Origin: Gemmatimonadaceae bacterium
GTDB lineage: Bacteria; Gemmatimonadota; Gemmatimonadetes; Gemmatimonadales; Gemmatimonadaceae
Direction: 5' to 3'
NCBI GenBank assembly: GCA_013816695.1
Contig: JACDDZ010000062.1
Span: 1-8,453, forward strand
Length of the DNA: 8,453 nt
Shown here: positions 6,389 through 8,453 of the stretch, one piece after another
Numbering within the stretch: the stretch's first letter is position 1
Layout: each line of letters starts with the position of its first letter
Position numbers and translations under genes: made by a program
The notes under the pieces: model-generated
Database searches by the model: none
The model's input: only the letters and a program-made list of their open reading frames with translations
What the model was told of the DNA's origin: nothing

Positions 6389-6540
6389 ACTGCGCCGCAG
6401 AGGACACAGAGGACACAGAGGGTTTACGCAGAGGAACTACAAAAATCAGGGGGAACTGCTACGACAGACATCTGTCGTTGTAGTTCCCCCAAAAACCCCT
6501 GCGACAACCTCTGTGTCCCCTGCGTCCTCTGCGGCGCAGT
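6389..6540. repeat. 152-bp imperfect palindrome, MITE/REP-like non-coding element
   Basis: The outer arms ACTGCGCCGCAGAGGAC (from 6389) and GTCCTCTGCGGCGCAGT (to 6540) are exact inverted complements for 17 bp. Complementarity continues with few mismatches and small bulges through cacagagg-type sequence, then GGGGGAACT (6449-6457) against AGTTCCCCC (6482-6490), and ends in a perfect 8-bp stem ACGACAGA/TCTGTCGT around a CA loop at 6469-6470. The left arm carries the tandem 9-mer AGAGGACAC twice (about 6400-6417). No coding sequence fits. TCCCCGG is present on both sides, at 6379-6385 and 6542-6548, three bases and one base away from the arms, which may be a target duplication or chance. It sits 21 bp beyond the V4R stop, so its transcript could fold into a long hairpin that protects or ends that mRNA. 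Confidence 0.75.
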
Positions 6541-6561
6541 ATCCCCGGCAAAGACCCAGAT

Positions 6562-7131
6562 TTAAGACTTGGCGGCGGAGATCGCTTCGATCGGCTTGCC
6601 CGCCGCAATCTGCTCGTAGGCGAACTGAACGGCCAACGGATTTCCAACCACGAACTCGCACCTTTCGTCACCGCATGACAGGCACCGGTACTCAAGGGCG
6701 GCCATTGGGTAGTCGGCAATCTGCTCCAGAAATCCTGTAAGCGCCCCTGTCGTTATGGAGCAGGTGGGCGCCTCGGAGCGCTGTGAATCCTTGGCCTCCC
6801 AACAGTCGTCAATTTCAACCACAGCCAGAACGTCGGCAAGCGGTCTCAGCCTGAGTGTTCCCCACCCGGCAGCTGCGAAGAACTTCTCGATCAAGTCGGA
6901 GAATTCGCCAAGCTCGAGGTCACCGACGCTTTCGGCGCCTTCACTCGCAGCCCACTCGAGGAATGCGCGAAACACGGGTGCGCCGCCGGCATATCCGGCT
7001 TCCCTCAATTCTGTGAATGCGGAGTCGCCAAGTGCACGGTTGGCGGCAGCTCTCAACCGGTGCAGTGTGGGCGTCGACAGCCCAATCATTGCCTCGTGCG
7101 GATTTCTTGAATGATCCACGTCACTCCGCAT
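6562..7131 (-). CDS. V4R (4-vinyl reductase-type) domain protein
   Basis: Protein of 189 aa. The C-terminal part, about 95-165, matches the V4R small-molecule-binding fold. Its hallmark is the cluster Y-R-C-L-S-C-G-D-E-R-C-E-F at 148-160 (C150, C153, C158), preceded by the helix TGALTGFLEQIADYP (128-142). C110 and C124 add further possible metal ligands. The N-terminal part is helical and unassigned. V4R domains bind hydrophobic ligands in regulators and in bacteriochlorophyll-related proteins; no catalytic or DNA-binding domain is attached here, so this is probably a stand-alone sensor, carrier or structural protein. It starts 3 bp after the ligA stop (TAATCAATG), with no clear RBS, so it is likely co-transcribed and coupled. 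A start at the second ATG (residue 15) is possible. Exact ligand and role are unknown. Confidence 0.8.
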   Translation of the reverse strand: MRSDVDHSRNPHEAMIGLSTPTLHRLRAAANRALGDSAFTELREAGYAGGAPVFRAFLEWAASEGAESVGDLELGEFSDLIEKFFAAAGWGTLRLRPLADVLAVVEIDDCWEAKDSQRSEAPTCSITTGALTGFLEQIADYPMAALEYRCLSCGDERCEFVVGNPLAVQFAYEQIAAGKPIEAISAAKS

Positions 7132-7134
7132 TGA

Positions 7135-8453
7135 TTATTCGCGACCTACGCGACGCAATAACTCTGCTTCGTCGATGATTTCGACGCCGAGCTCTTTTGC
7201 TTTTGCAAATTTACTTCCGGGGTCGGCCCCCGCCACAACAAATGTTGTGGACTTGGAAACAGAACTGGTCACACGGGCCCCGGCCGATTCGATCAATTCC
7301 GTCGCTTTCGTACGTGTCAGTGTCGGCAGGGATCCGGTGACAACTACCGTTTTCCCTGACAGCTCCCCAAACGTCGCAGCGGGCCGCGGCTCTTCAAGAG
7401 TCAATCCATTTTCGCTCAGCTTTCCAATCAGCGCGCGCGCCGACGGGTCTCTGAAATAGCCGGCCACGCCCTCGGCGATGATGGTTCCAATTCCACGAAC
7501 GCCGCCAATGTCCCGGGCTGTCGCCTTCAGCAGTGCGTCCATCGTTCCGAAATGACGGGCAAGAAGCTGCGCGGCGATCGTCCCCACGTGCCGGACTCCA
7601 AGCGCGTTAAGAAGTCGGGAGAGCGGCTGTGCCTTGGATGTTTCAATCGCTGCTATGAGGCCAGTCGCGCCCTTTTGCGCAAATCCGTCGAGCTTGAGCA
7701 GCTGGTCGACAGTGAGACAGTAAAGATCACCGGGGTCCGTGACGAGTTTGGCGTCGATGAGTTGCGCAATTCGCGAATATGACAGTCCGCGAATGTCCAT
7801 TGCTTCGCGCGAGGCAAAGTGGACAAGTCCTTCCAGCTGACGTCCGGGGCAGCGCACGTTCGGGCAGTAAATTGCTGCCTCGCCTTCCTCGCGCTCGAGC
7901 GGTGTCCCACAGCTGGGGCAGTGGGTTGGCATTTTCCATGGCTTGAGAACCTTGTCACGATTCGCCGTTTTCTCAGGGATCGGCGCGATGATCTGGGGGA
8001 TCACCTCGCCTGCGCGTTTCACCTGCACCCAGTCGCCTTCACGCAGATCCTTCTTTGCTACCAGGTCGGCATTATGCAGGGTCGCCAGCTTTACAATTAC
8101 TCCGCCCACTTCCACGGGCTCGAGCTCAGCATACGGATTTACGGCGCCGGTCCGCCCCACATTTACGCGAATTCGAAGCAGCTGCGTTTCAGCGATGTCA
8201 GGGGCAAACTTTCGTGCGATGGCCCAGCGAGGGTCACGGCCGCCAACAACTCCCAGCTCTTCCTGCAGCCGAAGCGAGTCGACCTTTACCACGCCGCCGT
8301 CGATTGCGAAGTTCAGGCTGCCGCGGATGTTGTGCTCAATCTTGTGCGCCCACGCGTGAACTTCCTTGAGCGTGTGACACCGCTTCCGATGTGGCGCGAC
8401 GGGAATTCCCCAGGACTCGAGTGCGGCGAGAAGCTCCCACTGCGTCTTGAATG
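7135..8453 (-). CDS. ligA: NAD-dependent DNA ligase LigA, C-terminal 438 residues (5' end outside window)
   Basis: The frame is open to the window edge, so the gene is cut by the boundary and not a pseudogene. NAD-dependent ligase seals nicks in duplex DNA during replication and repair. Missing here are the Ia domain and most of the adenylation domain with the KxDG lysine. Visible, numbered in the fragment: the end of the adenylation domain with FKTQWELLAALESWGIPV from residue 1, motif FAIDGGVVKVDS at 48-59 containing the conserved motif-IV lysine; the OB fold with EPVEVGGVIVKLATLHN at about 111-127; a four-cysteine zinc finger at C178, C181, C196 and C201; helix-hairpin-helix repeats at about 213-353; and a BRCT domain at about 361-436. 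The annotated ATG-like start near 8292 would be an internal GTG codon and should not be used. All domains look intact. Confidence 0.96.
   Translation of the reverse strand, partial: FKTQWELLAALESWGIPVAPHRKRCHTLKEVHAWAHKIEHNIRGSLNFAIDGGVVKVDSLRLQEELGVVGGRDPRWAIARKFAPDIAETQLLRIRVNVGRTGAVNPYAELEPVEVGGVIVKLATLHNADLVAKKDLREGDWVQVKRAGEVIPQIIAPIPEKTANRDKVLKPWKMPTHCPSCGTPLEREEGEAAIYCPNVRCPGRQLEGLVHFASREAMDIRGLSYSRIAQLIDAKLVTDPGDLYCLTVDQLLKLDGFAQKGATGLIAAIETSKAQPLSRLLNALGVRHVGTIAAQLLARHFGTMDALLKATARDIGGVRGIGTIIAEGVAGYFRDPSARALIGKLSENGLTLEEPRPAATFGELSGKTVVVTGSLPTLTRTKATELIESAGARVTSSVSKSTTFVVAGADPGSKFAKAKELGVEIIDEAELLRRVGRE

Noticed and set aside
6400..6530. CRISPR-like repeats
   Set aside because: The tandem 9-mers lack spacers of regular length and belong to a single palindrome; no cas gene is near.
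6354..6740. Plus-strand open frame of 128 codons across the palindrome
   Set aside because: It runs through the repeat arms and then antisense to the V4R gene, and its translation is Arg/Pro/Ser low-complexity.
7135..8292. LigA starting at an internal codon near 8292
   Set aside because: The reading frame continues to the window edge with conserved ligase sequence, so the gene is simply cut by the boundary.

Overview
The window (about 58-60% GC by eye) is a dense bacterial chromosomal segment with two converging gene blocks. Gene style is compatible with Gemmatimonadota or a related phylum: a soil-type PTPS/FolE/SDR cluster, an Ig-like lipoprotein rich in Ser/Thr/Asp, a stand-alone V4R protein beside ligA, and few clear Shine-Dalgarno sites. 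I cannot confirm taxonomy without a search. No phage, plasmid, CRISPR, tRNA or rRNA signature is visible.

Left block, plus strand (182-2493). After a gene-poor leader holding a strong GC-rich hairpin (about 128-162) come four closely packed genes: a eukaryote-like 6-pyruvoyl-tetrahydropterin synthase, GTP cyclohydrolase I (folE), an NADPH-type short-chain dehydrogenase, and a Trm112-type zinc-finger protein with a remnant methyltransferase-like tail. The first two overlap by 23 bp and folE/SDR share a TGATG. GTP cyclohydrolase I, PTPS and an SDR are the three enzyme types needed for tetrahydrobiopterin (GTP to 7,8-dihydroneopterin triphosphate to 6-pyruvoyl-tetrahydropterin to BH4), so a reduced-pterin pathway is the best reading. 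The SDR's substrate is inferred from context only.

Middle block, minus strand (6278 down to 2465). A putative promoter (about 6314-6342) leads into TPR protein, orphan ParA/MinD-type ATPase, GTG-started lipoprotein and long-chain acyl-CoA synthetase. Spacing is extremely tight (TAG|ATG abutment, then two GTGA overlaps), implying one translationally coupled operon. Its last gene converges on and overlaps the pterin block by 29 bp. The acyl-CoA synthetase seems to have lost the usual C-terminal (A10) catalytic lysine.

Right block, minus strand (8453 down to 6562). The C-terminal 438 residues of NAD-dependent DNA ligase (ligA; its 5' part lies outside the window) are followed after 3 bp by a V4R-domain small-molecule-binding protein. 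Between this block and the TPR-parA operon lies a roughly 152-bp imperfect palindrome (6389-6540). It contains cacagagg-type tandem repeats, looks like a non-coding interspersed (MITE/REP-like) element, and is bracketed at short distance by TCCCCGG on both sides.
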